Shown here: positions 48,139 to 59,219 of the stretch, piece by piece | How positions within the stretch are numbered: the stretch's first letter is position 1 | How the letters are laid out: each line of letters begins with the position of its first letter | NCBI RefSeq assembly: GCF_013408535.1 | Contig: NZ_JACBZA010000001.1 | Location: forward strand, 6,718,850-6,782,849 | Direction of reading: 5' to 3' | Length of the DNA stretch: 64,000 nt | From: Actinopolymorpha cephalotaxi | GTDB lineage: Bacteria > Actinomycetota > Actinomycetes > Propionibacteriales > Actinopolymorphaceae | The notes under the pieces: model-generated | The model's input: only the letters and a program-made list of their open reading frames with translations | Databases searched by the model: none | Told to the model about the DNA's origin: nothing | Made by a program: the position numbers and the translations under genes

Positions 48139-48813
48139 ATGCGCATCGGAGTGGTGACCTTCCCCGGCTCGCTGGACGACCGGGACGCCGCCCGCGCGGT
48201 GCGGATCGCAGGCGGCGAGGCCGTCGCTCTGTGGCACGGCGACGCCGACCTGGCCGGCGTTGACGCGGTGGTGCTGCCCGGCGGTTTCTCCTACGGCGAC
48301 TATCTGCGGTGTGGAGCGATCGCGCGGTTCGCGCCGATCATGGGACCGATCATCGAGGCGGCCGAGAAGGGCCTGCCGGTGCTCGGCATCTGCAACGGCT
48401 TCCAGATCCTGTGCGAGTCGCACCTCCTGCCGGGCGCGCTGGTCCGCAACGACCGGCGCAAGTTCGTCTGCCGCGACCAGCGGCTGCGGGTGGAAAGCGA
48501 CAGCACCGCCTGGACCTCCGCCTACTCCGCCGGACAGGAGATCGTCGTTCCGCTGAAGAACGGCGAGGGCGGGTACGTCGCCGACGAGGACACCCTCGAC
48601 CGGCTGGAGGGCGAGGGCCGGGTCGTCGTCCGCTACCTCGGCGGCAACCCGAACGGCTCCTACCGCGACATCGCCGGCATCACCAACGCGGCCGGCAACG
48701 TCGTCGGCCTGATGCCGCACCCCGAGCACGCGGTGGAGACGCTGTGCGGGCCGACCAGCGACGGGCTCGGCTTCTTCGCCTCGGTCCTGGGCCGGTTGGC
48801 CGCCGCCCGCTGA
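48139..48813 (+). CDS. purQ: FGAM synthase glutaminase subunit PurQ
   Basis: A 224-residue class I glutamine amidotransferase that gives ammonia to Pur[18 protein letters not shown] begins the domain; [20 protein letters not shown] is the oxyanion region, the nucleophile is Cys85 in [10 protein letters not shown], and the His/Glu pair is in [10 protein letters not shown] near the C-terminus. The gene directly follows purS. Unlike in most actinobacteria, purL is not next: a two-component system on the opposite strand intervenes. Confidence 0.96.
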   Translation: MRIGVVTFPGSLDDRDAARAVRIAGGEAVALWHGDADLAGVDAVVLPGGFSYGDYLRCGAIARFAPIMGPIIEAAEKGLPVLGICNGFQILCESHLLPGALVRNDRRKFVCRDQRLRVESDSTAWTSAYSAGQEIVVPLKNGEGGYVADEDTLDRLEGEGRVVVRYLGGNPNGSYRDIAGITNAAGNVVGLMPHPEHAVETLCGPTSDGLGFFASVLGRLAAAR

Positions 48814-48862
48814 CGCCGGGTCCGGCCGGCAACTCGGCGCCTGGCACCGGGCTCCGGAGGGT

Positions 48863-49501
48863 TCAGCGGCGCAGGTACGCCAGCACGGCCTGCACCCTGC
48901 GATGCCCTGCCTCGTCCGGGTGCAGGTCGAGCTTGACGAAGATGTTCCCGACGTGCTTGTGCACCGCGCGTTCGGTCACCACGAGGCGTCGCGCGATGGC
49001 CGCGTTGCCGTGCCCCTCCGCCATCAGGGCGAGCACCTCGCGTTCGCGCGGGGTGAGCGCCTCGAGCGGGTCGTGCCGGCGGGTCAGCAACTGGCGTACG
49101 ACCTCGGGGTCCATCGCGGTGCCGCCGGCGGCCACCCGGCGCAGGCTGTCGAGGAACTCCTCCACCCGGGCCACCCGGTCCTTCAGCAGGTAGCCGACGC
49201 CGCCACGCCCGTCGGAGAGGAGCTCGCCGGCGTAGGTCTCCTCGACGTACTGCGAGAACACCAGCACGGGAAGGCCGGGACGATCCTTGCGGGCGCGCAG
49301 GGCGGCGTGGATGCCCTCGTCCCGGTACGCCGGCGGCAGGCGTACGTCGACGACACACACGTCCGGTGCGTGCTCGGCGACCGCGGCGAGGAACCCCGGC
49401 GCGTCGCCGGCCCGGGCCGTGACCTCGAACCCCGCGCTGGCGAGCACCAGCGTGAGGCCCTCGGCCAGCAGCACGTTGTCCTCGGCGATCACGACCCGCA
49501 C
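48863..49501 (-). CDS. NarL/LuxR-type response regulator
   Basis: A 212-residue two-component regulator. The receiver domain has the acidic pair in VIAEDNVLLAEGL (7-8), the phospho-acceptor Asp52 in VCVVDVRLPP and the conserved Lys in YLLKDR. The C-terminal LuxR helix-turn-helix is LTPREREVLALMAEGHGNAAIARRLVVTERAVHKHVGNIFVKL (about 150-190, quoted in part). The start GTG overlaps the end of the histidine kinase gene by 13 bp, so the pair is coupled. Target genes are unknown. Confidence 0.93.
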   Translation of the reverse strand: MRVVIAEDNVLLAEGLTLVLASAGFEVTARAGDAPGFLAAVAEHAPDVCVVDVRLPPAYRDEGIHAALRARKDRPGLPVLVFSQYVEETYAGELLSDGRGGVGYLLKDRVARVEEFLDSLRRVAAGGTAMDPEVVRQLLTRRHDPLEALTPREREVLALMAEGHGNAAIARRLVVTERAVHKHVGNIFVKLDLHPDEAGHRRVQAVLAYLRR

Positions 49502-50769
49502 GGCAACTCCACCAGCACGCTGGACGGCCCGCCGACGGGACTGTCCACCCGCACCTCACCGTCCAGGGCGTCCACCCGGCGACGGATCCCGGCGACCCCG
49601 GTGCCCAGCGTCTCGTCGATGCCGCCGAGCCCGTCGTCGGTCACCTCCACGACCAGCCGGTCGGCGTCCCGGGCGACCCGGACGTCCGCCAGGGTGGCCG
49701 CGCTGTGCTTCGCGACGTTGGTGAGCGCCTCGGCGACCACGAAGTACGCCGCCGCCTCCACCGGCGCGGGCACCCGGCCGAGGTCGCCGACGTCCATCGT
49801 GGTGGGAACCGGGCAGCGGGCGCCGAGCGCGGCCAGCGCGCCGTCCAGGCCCCGGTCGGCCAGGATCGGCGGGTACATCGTGCGGATCACGTCCCGAAGC
49901 TCCTGCATCGCGTCCTCGGCGCCGCCGCGCGCCTCGCGGATCAGCTTCGCGGTCAGCTCCGGCTGGTCGGCGCCGAGCTGTTCGGCCACCCCGAGTCGCA
50001 TGGCGATCGACACCAGCCGGGCCTGGGTGCCGTCGTGCAGGTCGCGCTCGATCCGGCGGAGCTCGGCGTCGTGGGCGTCCAGGGCGCCGGCCCGGGTCTG
50101 GGTGAGGACGTCGACGCGCTTCGCCAGCCGAGCCGCCTCGAGGTCGGCAGGTGAGAGACCGAGCCCGCGCAGCGTGAGCCGCGCGTCCCAGCGGGCGAGC
50201 GCGGGCACGGCCCACCAGAACATGGCGACGGTCAGGGCGACCTGGACGGTGGCGCCCGGGACGGCTACCCACAAGCGCGGCACGGAGCTCACAAAGAGTG
50301 CCCCGGGGAGCGGGATCGCCCACCCGCCGACCATCTGCACCAGGAGGCCGGGGACGGTAAGTATGGCGACCAGTCCGGCGAGGCCGTACGCCGTGCCGGC
50401 GAGCGCGTGCACGCACAGCCCCTGCAGAGCCCGCCGGGTGGCGGGGTCGGCGACGGATCGCCGGAAGCGGACGAGCGTTCCGGTGGCGGGCTCGCCGACG
50501 CCGGAGCCGTCCGGATCGAGTCCGTGCAGCGTCGGCAGTTCCACACCGAGCAACGCCGCCGCGCGCCGGCTCTCCCAGTCCGCCCACCGGCGTACGGCGT
50601 TCAGCGCCGACGGGAACAGCACCAGGCCGAGCCCGCCGACCGCGACCGTCACCGCGCTCACCGCCACCAGCCCGAGGCCGACCATCGCCGCCATGCCGGT
50701 CACCAGGGAGACGAGGAGGTACGTCCCGGCGCGAGCCCCCCGCGTCGTCCGGTCCCTGATCCCACTCAT
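49489..50769 (-). CDS. Sensor histidine kinase of the HisKA_3 (DesK/NarX-like) class
   Basis: A 426-residue membrane sensor. Hydrophobic segments lie at about 17-55 and 120-190 (four helices with a short sensor domain between). The phospho-acceptor His245 is in RIERDLHDGTQARLVS, and the HATPase_c domain shows the N box VVAEALTNVAKHS and G box VTDDGLGGI and GVAGIRRRVDALDG. AAGGAG precedes the ATG at 50769. It is partner to the response regulator that follows. Both sit between purQ and purL on the opposite strand. Confidence 0.92.
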   Translation of the reverse strand: MSGIRDRTTRGARAGTYLLVSLVTGMAAMVGLGLVAVSAVTVAVGGLGLVLFPSALNAVRRWADWESRRAAALLGVELPTLHGLDPDGSGVGEPATGTLVRFRRSVADPATRRALQGLCVHALAGTAYGLAGLVAILTVPGLLVQMVGGWAIPLPGALFVSSVPRLWVAVPGATVQVALTVAMFWWAVPALARWDARLTLRGLGLSPADLEAARLAKRVDVLTQTRAGALDAHDAELRRIERDLHDGTQARLVSIAMRLGVAEQLGADQPELTAKLIREARGGAEDAMQELRDVIRTMYPPILADRGLDGALAALGARCPVPTTMDVGDLGRVPAPVEAAAYFVVAEALTNVAKHSAATLADVRVARDADRLVVEVTDDGLGGIDETLGTGVAGIRRRVDALDGEVRVDSPVGGPSSVLVELPCGS

Positions 50770-51057
50770 CGGTCGCTCCTTCGTCGTGAACACCGTCGCG
50801 CCCGGCCCCGGTGGGCCGGCTGTCCCCAAGTCTTCTTTCTCGGCCGGCCCGGCACAGTGGTGCGAGCTACACCTTAGGGACGGGTGGGGAGGCCACCCAC
50901 CGGGCGACAGGCCGGGGCTGCCAGGGGCTGCCGGACCGTCCGGGTGGCCGCGCTCGGTACGGTTGGGCCTGTCGTGCCCACCTCGCCGCCGGTGCCCAGC
51001 CGCCGGGCGCGCGTGAGGATCCGGGCCGAGGACGAAAGCGGACAGGAGAGCGCCCCG

Positions 51058-53349
51058 GTGAGCGTCGACACCGTGAAGCAGGCCGGGGACAACCCGGACG
51101 CCCCCCAGCCCTACGCCGAACTCGGCCTGAAGGACGACGAGTACGCCCGGATCCGGGACATCCTCGGCCGCCGGCCCACCAGCTGCGAGCTGGCGATGTA
51201 CTCCGTGATGTGGAGCGAGCACTGCTCCTACAAGTCCTCCAAGGTGCACCTGCGCAAGTTCGGTGACCTGCCGGCGGAGACACACCGGGGCAAACTGCTC
51301 GCCGGCATCGGCGAGCAGGCCGGGGTGGTCGACGTCGGCGAGGGGTACGCCGTCACGTTCAAGATCGAGTCCCACAACCACCCGAGCTACGTCGAGCCGT
51401 ACCAGGGCGCGGCGACCGGTGTCGGCGGGATCGTCCGGGACATCCTGGCGATGGGCGCCCGCCCGGTCGCGGTGATGGACTCGCTGCGGTTCGGCCCGGC
51501 CGACGCGCCGGACACCCACCGGGTGCTGCCCGGCGTGGTGGCCGGTGTGGGCGGCTACGGCAACTGCCTGGGCCTGCCCAACGTCGGCGGCGAGGTCGTC
51601 TTCGATCCGTCGTACGCCGGAAACCCGCTGGTCAACGCGCTGTGCGTGGGTGTCCTCCGGCACGAGGACCTGCACCTGGCCAAGGCCGCGGGCGTCGGCA
51701 ACCAGGTGATCCTGTACGGCGCCAAGACCGGCGGCGATGGCATCGGCGGGGTGTCCGTACTCGCCAGTGAGACCTTCGACGCGTCCACCGGCGAAGGTGG
51801 CGGCGGACCCGCGAAGCGGCCCGCGGTCCAGGTCGGCGACCCGTTCATGGAGAAGCTGCTGATCGAGTGCACGCTGGAGCTGTTCGCGGCGGGCATCGTG
51901 GTCGGCATCCAGGACCTCGGCGGCGCGGGCCTGTCCTGCGCGACGTCGGAGCTGGCCTCGGCCGGCGAGGGCGGCATGCACGTCTGGCTGGACCGGGTGC
52001 CGCTGCGCGACTCCTCCCTGGCGCCGGAGGAGATCCTGATGAGCGAGTCGCAGGAACGCATGATGGCGGTGGTGGCGCCCGCCGACGTCGAGCGGTTCCT
52101 GGAGATCTGCGCGAAGTGGGACGTCCCGGCGACGGTGGTCGGTGAGGTCGACGACTCCGGTCGGCTCACCGTGGACTGGCACGGCCAGACGGTGGTCGAC
52201 GTTCCCCCTCGTACGGTCGCCCACGAGGGCCCCGTCTACGAGCGCCCGTACGCCCGGCCGGAACGGCAGGACGCGCTGCAGGCCGACCTCCCCGACCACC
52301 TGCCCCGGCCCTCGTCCGGCGTGCAGCTGCGGGAGACGCTGCTCGCCCTGGCCGGCTCGGCCAACCTCGCCGACCGGTCCTGGGTCACCGACCAGTACGA
52401 CCGCTACGTGCTCGGCAACACCGTGCAGTCCCAGCCCGACGACGCCGGCATGATCCGGGTGGCCGACGACTCCACCCTCGGCGTGGCCGCCGCGACCGAC
52501 TGCAACGGACGGTTCGTCCAGCTCGACCCGTACGCAGGGACCCAGCTCGCGCTGGCCGAGGCCTACCGCAACGTCGCCGTGTCCGGCGCCCGCCCGCTCG
52601 CGGTGACCAACTGCCTCAACTTCGGCTCGCCGGAGGACCCGGGGGTGATGTGGCAGTTCGAGCAGGCCACCCACGGCCTGGCCGACGGCTGCCGCGAGCT
52701 CGGCCTGCCCGTGACCGGCGGCAACGTGAGCTTCTACAACCAGACCGGCACGCAGCCGATCCTGCCCACCCCGGTGGTCGGCGTGCTCGGCGTCACCGAC
52801 GACGTGACCCGCGCGATCCCGCAGGGCTGGCGTACTCCGGGTGCGGCGCTCTACCTCCTCGGCACCTCCGCCGCGGAGTTCGGCGGCTCCGAGTGGGCGC
52901 ACGTGGTGCACGGGCACCTCGGCGGACTGCCACCGCGGGTCGACCTGGCCGCCGAGCGCCGGCTGGCGCAGGTGCTCGCCGAGGCCGGCGACGCGGGCCT
53001 GGTGCTGGCCGCGCACGACCTGTCCGACGGTGGGCTCGCCCAGGCGCTGGTCGAGGGCAGCCTGCGGGCCGGGTTCGGTACGCGGGTGAGCCTGCCGGGC
53101 GACGTCGAGCCGTTCGTCGCGCTGTTCGGCGAGTCCGGTGCGCGGGCCGTGGTGAGCGTGGAGGCGGACGACGAGGCGGAGTTCGGGCGGCTGTGCGAGC
53201 GGGCCGGCGTACCCGCCTCCCGGATCGGCACGGTCGGCACCGGCGGTGCGGACGCGGCGCTGGTGGTCGAGGGGGAGTTCGAGGTGCCGCTGGCGGAGCT
53301 GCGGGCCACCTGGACGGCGACCCTGCCCGGGTTGTACGAGGAGTCCTGA
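51058..53349 (+). CDS. purL: FGAM synthase large subunit PurL
   Basis: A 763-residue small-type PurL, making formylglycinamidine ribonucleotide with PurS and PurQ. Early signature [19 protein letters not shown] (about 43-61) and the ATP/FGAR segment [31 protein letters not shown] (about 100-130, in part) are clear; the second half shows [14 protein letters not shown] and [10 protein letters not shown]. Domain pairs A1/B1 and A2/B2 are complete. The GTG at 51058 with AGGAG upstream is preferred; the frame is open further upstream without similarity. It diverges from the histidine kinase across 288 bp. Confidence 0.95.
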   Translation: MSVDTVKQAGDNPDAPQPYAELGLKDDEYARIRDILGRRPTSCELAMYSVMWSEHCSYKSSKVHLRKFGDLPAETHRGKLLAGIGEQAGVVDVGEGYAVTFKIESHNHPSYVEPYQGAATGVGGIVRDILAMGARPVAVMDSLRFGPADAPDTHRVLPGVVAGVGGYGNCLGLPNVGGEVVFDPSYAGNPLVNALCVGVLRHEDLHLAKAAGVGNQVILYGAKTGGDGIGGVSVLASETFDASTGEGGGGPAKRPAVQVGDPFMEKLLIECTLELFAAGIVVGIQDLGGAGLSCATSELASAGEGGMHVWLDRVPLRDSSLAPEEILMSESQERMMAVVAPADVERFLEICAKWDVPATVVGEVDDSGRLTVDWHGQTVVDVPPRTVAHEGPVYERPYARPERQDALQADLPDHLPRPSSGVQLRETLLALAGSANLADRSWVTDQYDRYVLGNTVQSQPDDAGMIRVADDSTLGVAAATDCNGRFVQLDPYAGTQLALAEAYRNVAVSGARPLAVTNCLNFGSPEDPGVMWQFEQATHGLADGCRELGLPVTGGNVSFYNQTGTQPILPTPVVGVLGVTDDVTRAIPQGWRTPGAALYLLGTSAAEFGGSEWAHVVHGHLGGLPPRVDLAAERRLAQVLAEAGDAGLVLAAHDLSDGGLAQALVEGSLRAGFGTRVSLPGDVEPFVALFGESGARAVVSVEADDEAEFGRLCERAGVPASRIGTVGTGGADAALVVEGEFEVPLAELRATWTATLPGLYEES

Positions 53350-53398
53350 GCCGAGCGGAGCGAGGGGACGCCGCCCGCCGGGGGTCACTCCGGCGGGG

Positions 53399-53791
53399 TC
53401 ACTCCGGCGGCGGCGCGAACAGCCAGCTGGACAGCAGGTAGAGCAGGAACAGGATCAGCAGCACCGCGGGCAGGGCCTGCACCAGCCCGGGCCACCTGCG
53501 CGCACCCAGCCGGCGGATCCCCCACACCACGGCCCAGCTGAGCAGGAGCACGACCACGGCGGCCGGGATCACGATCAGCAGCGAGATGGCGAAGGTCCAC
53601 CCGCCCGCGCGCACCAGGTCGACGCCCGGCACGGAGAAGAAGCCGAAGGCGATCAGTCCCATCGCCGCCAGCAGCACGATCCCGACCAGCACGGCGGCCC
53701 AGTGGTAGCCCTTCTTGCTCGCGGGCAGCGGCGGCCCGAGCGGGCGCAGCGTCGAGTGCCCGCTGCTCAGCCTGGAATCGTGGTGCGTCAT
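53399..53791 (-). CDS. Small membrane protein with three hydrophobic segments, unknown
   Basis: A 130-residue protein. After a polar N-terminus with Ser/His residues, hydrophobic segments run at about 32-50 (WAAVLVGIVLLAAMGLIAF), 60-90 and 100-125 (LVQALPAVLLILFLLYLLSS). It ends in PPPE. I do not recognise a family. GGGGAAG lies before the ATG at 53791. Another small membrane protein lies just upstream on the same strand (53923-54345), perhaps in the same transcript. Confidence 0.65.
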   Translation of the reverse strand: MTHHDSRLSSGHSTLRPLGPPLPASKKGYHWAAVLVGIVLLAAMGLIAFGFFSVPGVDLVRAGGWTFAISLLIVIPAAVVVLLLSWAVVWGIRRLGARRWPGLVQALPAVLLILFLLYLLSSWLFAPPPE

Positions 53792-53922
53792 CGGTTCTTC
53801 CCCCTCGAAGGTCTGTGTCGATGGTAGCCGCGGCCACTCCCCGACGTGCATCCCGTCGACGGACGGCGTTGTACCGAGGTTGCACGCCGCGGACCGAGCG
53901 GGTCGCGCGGACGGCCGGAGAT

Positions 53923-54345
53923 TCAGACCAGGGGGTACGCGCGGTAGAGCGCGACCAGGGCGACGAGGAACAACACCAGCGCGGCGCCCAGCGCACCCTG
54001 CGCGGAGCCGGACCAGCTCCTGGTCGGCCCCCGGCGCAGCAGCAGGACCACCAGCCAGGCGACGCCGGTGGCCAGCGCGGCGAACGGCGCGGAGATGAAG
54101 GTGAGCAGGACCGCACCCTCCCGGCGGGTGAGGGTGCAGCCGAACCCGATCCCCTCGCACTGCCCGGTGGGCAGGGAGTTGTGTGGCCAGCTCCAGGCCA
54201 GCAGGGCCAGGATCGCCACGAGGTAGGGGCCGAGCACGAACGCCGTGCACCACTGCAGGCCGCGGCTGGCGGCGGGTCGGCGTTCGGTCTTCACGTGGTC
54301 AGCTTCCGCGCCGAGCGCGTCCGGAGCATCCGCGCGGATACTCAT
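53923..54345 (-). CDS. Small membrane protein with a cysteine pair, unknown
   Basis: A 140-residue protein with three or four hydrophobic segments (about 34-50, 78-100 and 115-135). The external-looking loop between the first two contains GQCEGIGFGCTLTRREG, where two cysteines could form a disulfide. I do not recognise a family. The start codon lies inside a perfect inverted repeat (54335-54361) with a GATACT box 8 nt upstream, so the gene may be leaderless and repressible. Confidence 0.65.
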   Translation of the reverse strand: MSIRADAPDALGAEADHVKTERRPAASRGLQWCTAFVLGPYLVAILALLAWSWPHNSLPTGQCEGIGFGCTLTRREGAVLLTFISAPFAALATGVAWLVVLLLRRGPTRSWSGSAQGALGAALVLFLVALVALYRAYPLV

Positions 54346-54361
54346 CCGCCGTGAGTATCCG
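54335..54361. promoter_or_regulatory. Perfect inverted repeat over a promoter and start codon
   Basis: CGGATACTCA (54335-54344) and TGAGTATCCG (54352-54361) flank a 7-bp centre. The repeat contains the candidate -10 (GATACT on the - strand) and part of the start codon of the gene beginning at 54345. Confidence 0.55.
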
Positions 54362-54433
54362 GCGGATTCCGCGACCGTCCGGAACCACTTGGGCCGACGG
54401 GAGTCTGCGAGTGAGGCGGGGAGATCCCCCGCG

Positions 54434-54464
54434 GCGGGAGGGGCCGGGACGGGGCCCCTCCCGC
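54434..54464 (+). terminator. 12-bp perfect hairpin upstream of lon
   Basis: GCGGGAGGGGCC (54434-54445) pairs with 54453-54464 around a 7-nt loop and is followed by GGGGTTTG. No + strand gene ends nearby, so it may terminate an unknown RNA or be part of one. Confidence 0.5.
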
Positions 54465-54645
54465 GGGGTTTGCTGTGCGGCCGATCGGGTGGGGGCCCTG
54501 GCCGCCGCAGCGGGTTTGCGCGGGCCGTCGGGGGGACGGGAGGGATACGGCCTCCGCGCTCCGGTCACCCAGGTGATTCACCCGGTAACCGATATGTACG
54601 ACGTTAGTCGCTCGGCTGCCTGCCCGGACCCGGTCCGGGCAAGTC

Positions 54646-54654
54646 TGTGGACAA
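54646..54654 (-). promoter_or_regulatory. DnaA box TTGTCCACA
   Basis: The + strand reads TGTGGACAA, the exact complement of the actinobacterial DnaA box. It lies 16 bp left of the 13-bp iteron array. Confidence 0.5.
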
Positions 54655-54669
54655 GTTTTCCCCGTACAT

Positions 54670-54732
54670 CCGGAATTCCCGCCCGGAATGCAAATCTGGA
54701 ATGCCCAACCGGAATCCGGAACTGCTGGAATG
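54670..54732 (+). repeat. 13-bp iteron array upstream of lon
   Basis: C(C/T)GGAAT units begin at 54670, 54683, 54696 and 54709, exactly 13 bp apart, with two more related units at 54716 and 54725. The array ends 100 bp before the lon start. Confidence 0.7.
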
Positions 54733-54833
54733 CCGGCCCTGCCGGGTGGCGTTGCGGCCGGCGAGGGCGAGCTTCACCCGAAGAATCTTCCGCAGCTGGG
54801 AATGCCTGTAAGCGTGTAATCAGTTGAGTGGGC

Positions 54834-57230
<2,397 letters not shown>

Positions 57231-57637
57231 TCTTCGGCGCGAAGGGACCGCGTAGGTGAAGGCGTAGGGGAAGCGGAGAGCCGTTGTCCGGGGCGGGCCA
57301 CGAGGTGGTCGAAGGATCGGGCTCGCCCCGGACCGGCCACCGGTGAGCCCGCGCGCCGGGGGGCGACCAAGCAACGGCGTCGGCGGGGACCGGCGGTTCG
57401 GGACGGTCCCAGGGGTGTCCTGGTGGTGCCGCGGGTGCGTCTGCTGCGTTCGCGGCGCTGGTTCGAGAATGATCGCCCCGCCGGGCGAAGTGGATCAGTG
57501 TGCGTACTCAAGCTTCGCCGCTCCGGCACTCAGTGCCTGCCTGAGTGTCGGGTCCGCAGGTGCCGGCACCGCCCTTCCCTCGGCCGATGGGGTACGTACC
57601 CTTGCGGTTACGTACCCGATCGGTTACGTTCTCGGTC
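57231..57637. other. 407-bp intergenic region between lon and the ArsR gene
   Basis: No convincing protein gene. CACTCAG (57527-57533) and CTGAGTG (57541-57547) form a perfect dyad with a 7-bp centre, and three 16-bp repeats occupy 57590-57633 next to the ArsR start. Confidence 0.6.
57590..57633 (+). promoter_or_regulatory. Three 16-bp iterons over the ArsR-gene promoter
   Basis: GGGTACGTACCC (57590), GGTTACGTACCC (57606) and GGTTACGTTCTC (57622) start exactly 16 bp apart. The first is a perfect palindrome, and the last contains the -10 box TACGTT (57625-57630), 7 nt before ATG 57638. They are probable autoregulatory operators. Confidence 0.6.
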
Positions 57638-57955
57638 ATGGACGCGGTGCTGCAGGCGTTGGCCGACCAGAGCCGACGTACGGTCCTCGAAATCCTCAGG
57701 GATCACCCGGCGACGGCCGGCGAACTCGCCGAGGCGTTGCCCATCGCACGTCCGGGCGTGTCCCGGCACCTGCGGGTTCTGCGCGAGGCCGGGCTGGTCG
57801 ACGTCCGCCAGGAGGCGCAGCGGCGCATCTACAGCCTGCGGCCGGAGGCCCTCGTCGAGGTGGACGACTGGCTGGAGGGATACCGCGCGCTGTGGCGGAA
57901 TCGGCTCGACGCGCTGCACACGGAGATCGCACGAGGAAAGAGGGCGCGGAAGTGA
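57638..57955 (+). CDS. ArsR/SmtB-family transcriptional regulator
   Basis: A 105-residue winged-helix repressor. MDAVLQALADQSRRTVLEILRDHP starts the domain, ATAGELAEALPIARPGVSRHLRVLREAGLVDVRQEAQRRIYSLRP is the helix-turn-helix and wing (both quoted in part). No cysteine metal site is present, so it is of the metal-independent type often paired with SRPBCC (AHSA1) proteins, as here. The leaderless ATG at 57638 is set by the TACGTT box 7 nt upstream. Its stop overlaps the next GTG. Confidence 0.9.
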   Translation: MDAVLQALADQSRRTVLEILRDHPATAGELAEALPIARPGVSRHLRVLREAGLVDVRQEAQRRIYSLRPEALVEVDDWLEGYRALWRNRLDALHTEIARGKRARK

Positions 57956-58476
57956 AGACCACCGGGACGATGCGGGCACTCGACGAGACCCGTGGAGCGG
58001 TGCGCGTCGAGGACGTGTACGACACCGACATCGACGATCTGTGGAAGGCGTGCACCACGCCCGAACGGCTGGCCCGGTGGATCGCCGAGGTCTCCGGTGA
58101 TCTGCGCGAGGGCGGGACCGTGCAGGCCGTCATGACCAGCACGTGGAGCGGCCCGATGCGGATCGAGGTCTGCGACGCTCCGTACCACCTGCTGCTGACC
58201 TCGCTGCCCGGGACCGACGAGGAGGCTCAGCTCGAGGCCTGGCTCACCGCCGAGGGGCCCGCCACCCGGTTGGTGGTCGAGGAGCGCGGACTGCCGGTCG
58301 GCTCGCTGCACTTCTACGGAGCCGGCTGGCAGGTCCACCTGGAGGACCTCGGCCGCTCGCTCGCCGGTGACGCCACCGCACACCCCGGCGGATGGTCGGA
58401 GCAGGCGCCGGCCCCGGCCTGGCGCGCGCGCTGGACCGAACTCACTCCCGCCTACGAACACCTCGCGGTGGGCTGA
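57952..58476 (+). CDS. SRPBCC/AHSA1-domain protein
   Basis: A 174-residue START-like (Bet v1 fold) protein. VRVEDVYDTDIDDLWKACTTPERLARWIAEVSGDLREGG (in part) is the classic AHSA1 start, followed by the beta strands to LHFYGAGWQVHLEDLGRSLAG, where the long C-terminal helix begins. These proteins bind hydrophobic ligands. The GTG at 57952 overlaps the ArsR stop; ATG 57970 is the alternative. The ArsR-SRPBCC-VOC order suggests a small ligand-responsive operon. Confidence 0.87.
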   Translation: MKTTGTMRALDETRGAVRVEDVYDTDIDDLWKACTTPERLARWIAEVSGDLREGGTVQAVMTSTWSGPMRIEVCDAPYHLLLTSLPGTDEEAQLEAWLTAEGPATRLVVEERGLPVGSLHFYGAGWQVHLEDLGRSLAGDATAHPGGWSEQAPAPAWRARWTELTPAYEHLAVG

Positions 58477-58865
58477 TGCCGGACCGCATCAGGCTGGGCG
58501 GGACCACGGTGAACGCGCCGGACGCGCTCGCCCTCGCGCGGTTCTACGCCGAGATCACCGACGGCGTCGCCAGAGGCGACTCGCACTGGGCGGCGGTCAC
58601 CGGCCCGAACGGATTCGTCGCCTTCCAGCAGGTCGAGGACTTCCGGCCGCCGGTGTGGCCGGGGAACGACGTACCGATGCAGATGCATCTCGACTTCCTC
58701 GTCGACGACCTCGAGGCGACCGGAGCGCGGGTTCTCGCCGCCGGGGCCACGCTGCTGGAGTTCCAGCCCAACTCCGATCACTGCTTCGTGTACGCCGATC
58801 CGGCCGGGCACCCGTTCTGCCTGTCCACCTGGGACGGCCGGGAGCTGGCCGAGAGGTTCGGGTAG
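58476..58865 (+). CDS. VOC-family protein (glyoxalase/bleomycin-resistance fold)
   Basis: A 129-residue single VOC module pair: TVNAPDALALARFYAEITDG is the first beta-alpha unit, MQMHLDFLVDDLEATGARVLAAGATLL the second (quoted in part) and YADPAGHPFCLSTW the closing motif typical of glyoxalase-like domain proteins. The enzymatic reaction is unknown. The ATG at 58476 overlaps the SRPBCC stop by one base, so it is the third gene of the ArsR operon. Confidence 0.87.
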   Translation: MPDRIRLGGTTVNAPDALALARFYAEITDGVARGDSHWAAVTGPNGFVAFQQVEDFRPPVWPGNDVPMQMHLDFLVDDLEATGARVLAAGATLLEFQPNSDHCFVYADPAGHPFCLSTWDGRELAERFG

Positions 58866-59219
58866 TCCGATCGGTGGGTGCTCGGGCGCGACGTCCCACC
58901 CCGAGGTAGGGGCCGGGCGAGACCCACGGACGACGCCCGGTCCGGTGTCGGCGGCCTACGGTCGGAACCGGCGCGGGCGTACCCCCGCGACTCTCGTTCG
59001 AGGGTGCCGCGTCGACCCGTCGTGAGTGACGGGCATCTGGTCCGGTTGCTCCCATCCCGGCCGGTCCGCCCCTTATTCCGGGCGGATCCCGGCCGGCGGT
59101 GCCGGGTACGTGACGGGTGTGCCTGAGCAGCGTCGCCGAGGGGGAGCGGGCATGCCTTCGGACGACCCCGGACGACCCCGGACCAACCCGGGACGAACCC
59201 GCGGAGGAGTGGGGAACAC
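58866..59219. other. 354-bp intergenic region before the PAP2 gene
   Basis: No convincing protein gene. Right after the VOC stop there are interleaved complementary segments (58873-58905) that could form a pseudoknot-like terminator. At 59161-59201 there are four 10-11 bp tandem repeats of the GACGACCCCG type. GGAGG lies before the start at 59220. Confidence 0.55.

Larger units (their letters stand above)
54346..54833. other. 488-bp upstream region of lon
   Basis: No convincing protein gene. It contains a strong hairpin (54434-54464), a hairpin TGCCCGGAC/GTCCGGGCA (54621-54641), one perfect actinobacterial DnaA box (54646-54654), and a C(C/T)GGAAT array with 13-bp period (54670-54732). TGTAAT at about 54815 is a possible -10 box for lon; no HspR-type HAIR element was recognised. 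Confidence 0.6.

Noticed and set aside
54646-54732. Chromosomal replication origin
   Set aside because: A single DnaA box with 13-bp repeats resembles an origin, but the many DnaA boxes of an actinobacterial oriC and the neighbouring dnaA/dnaN genes are missing.
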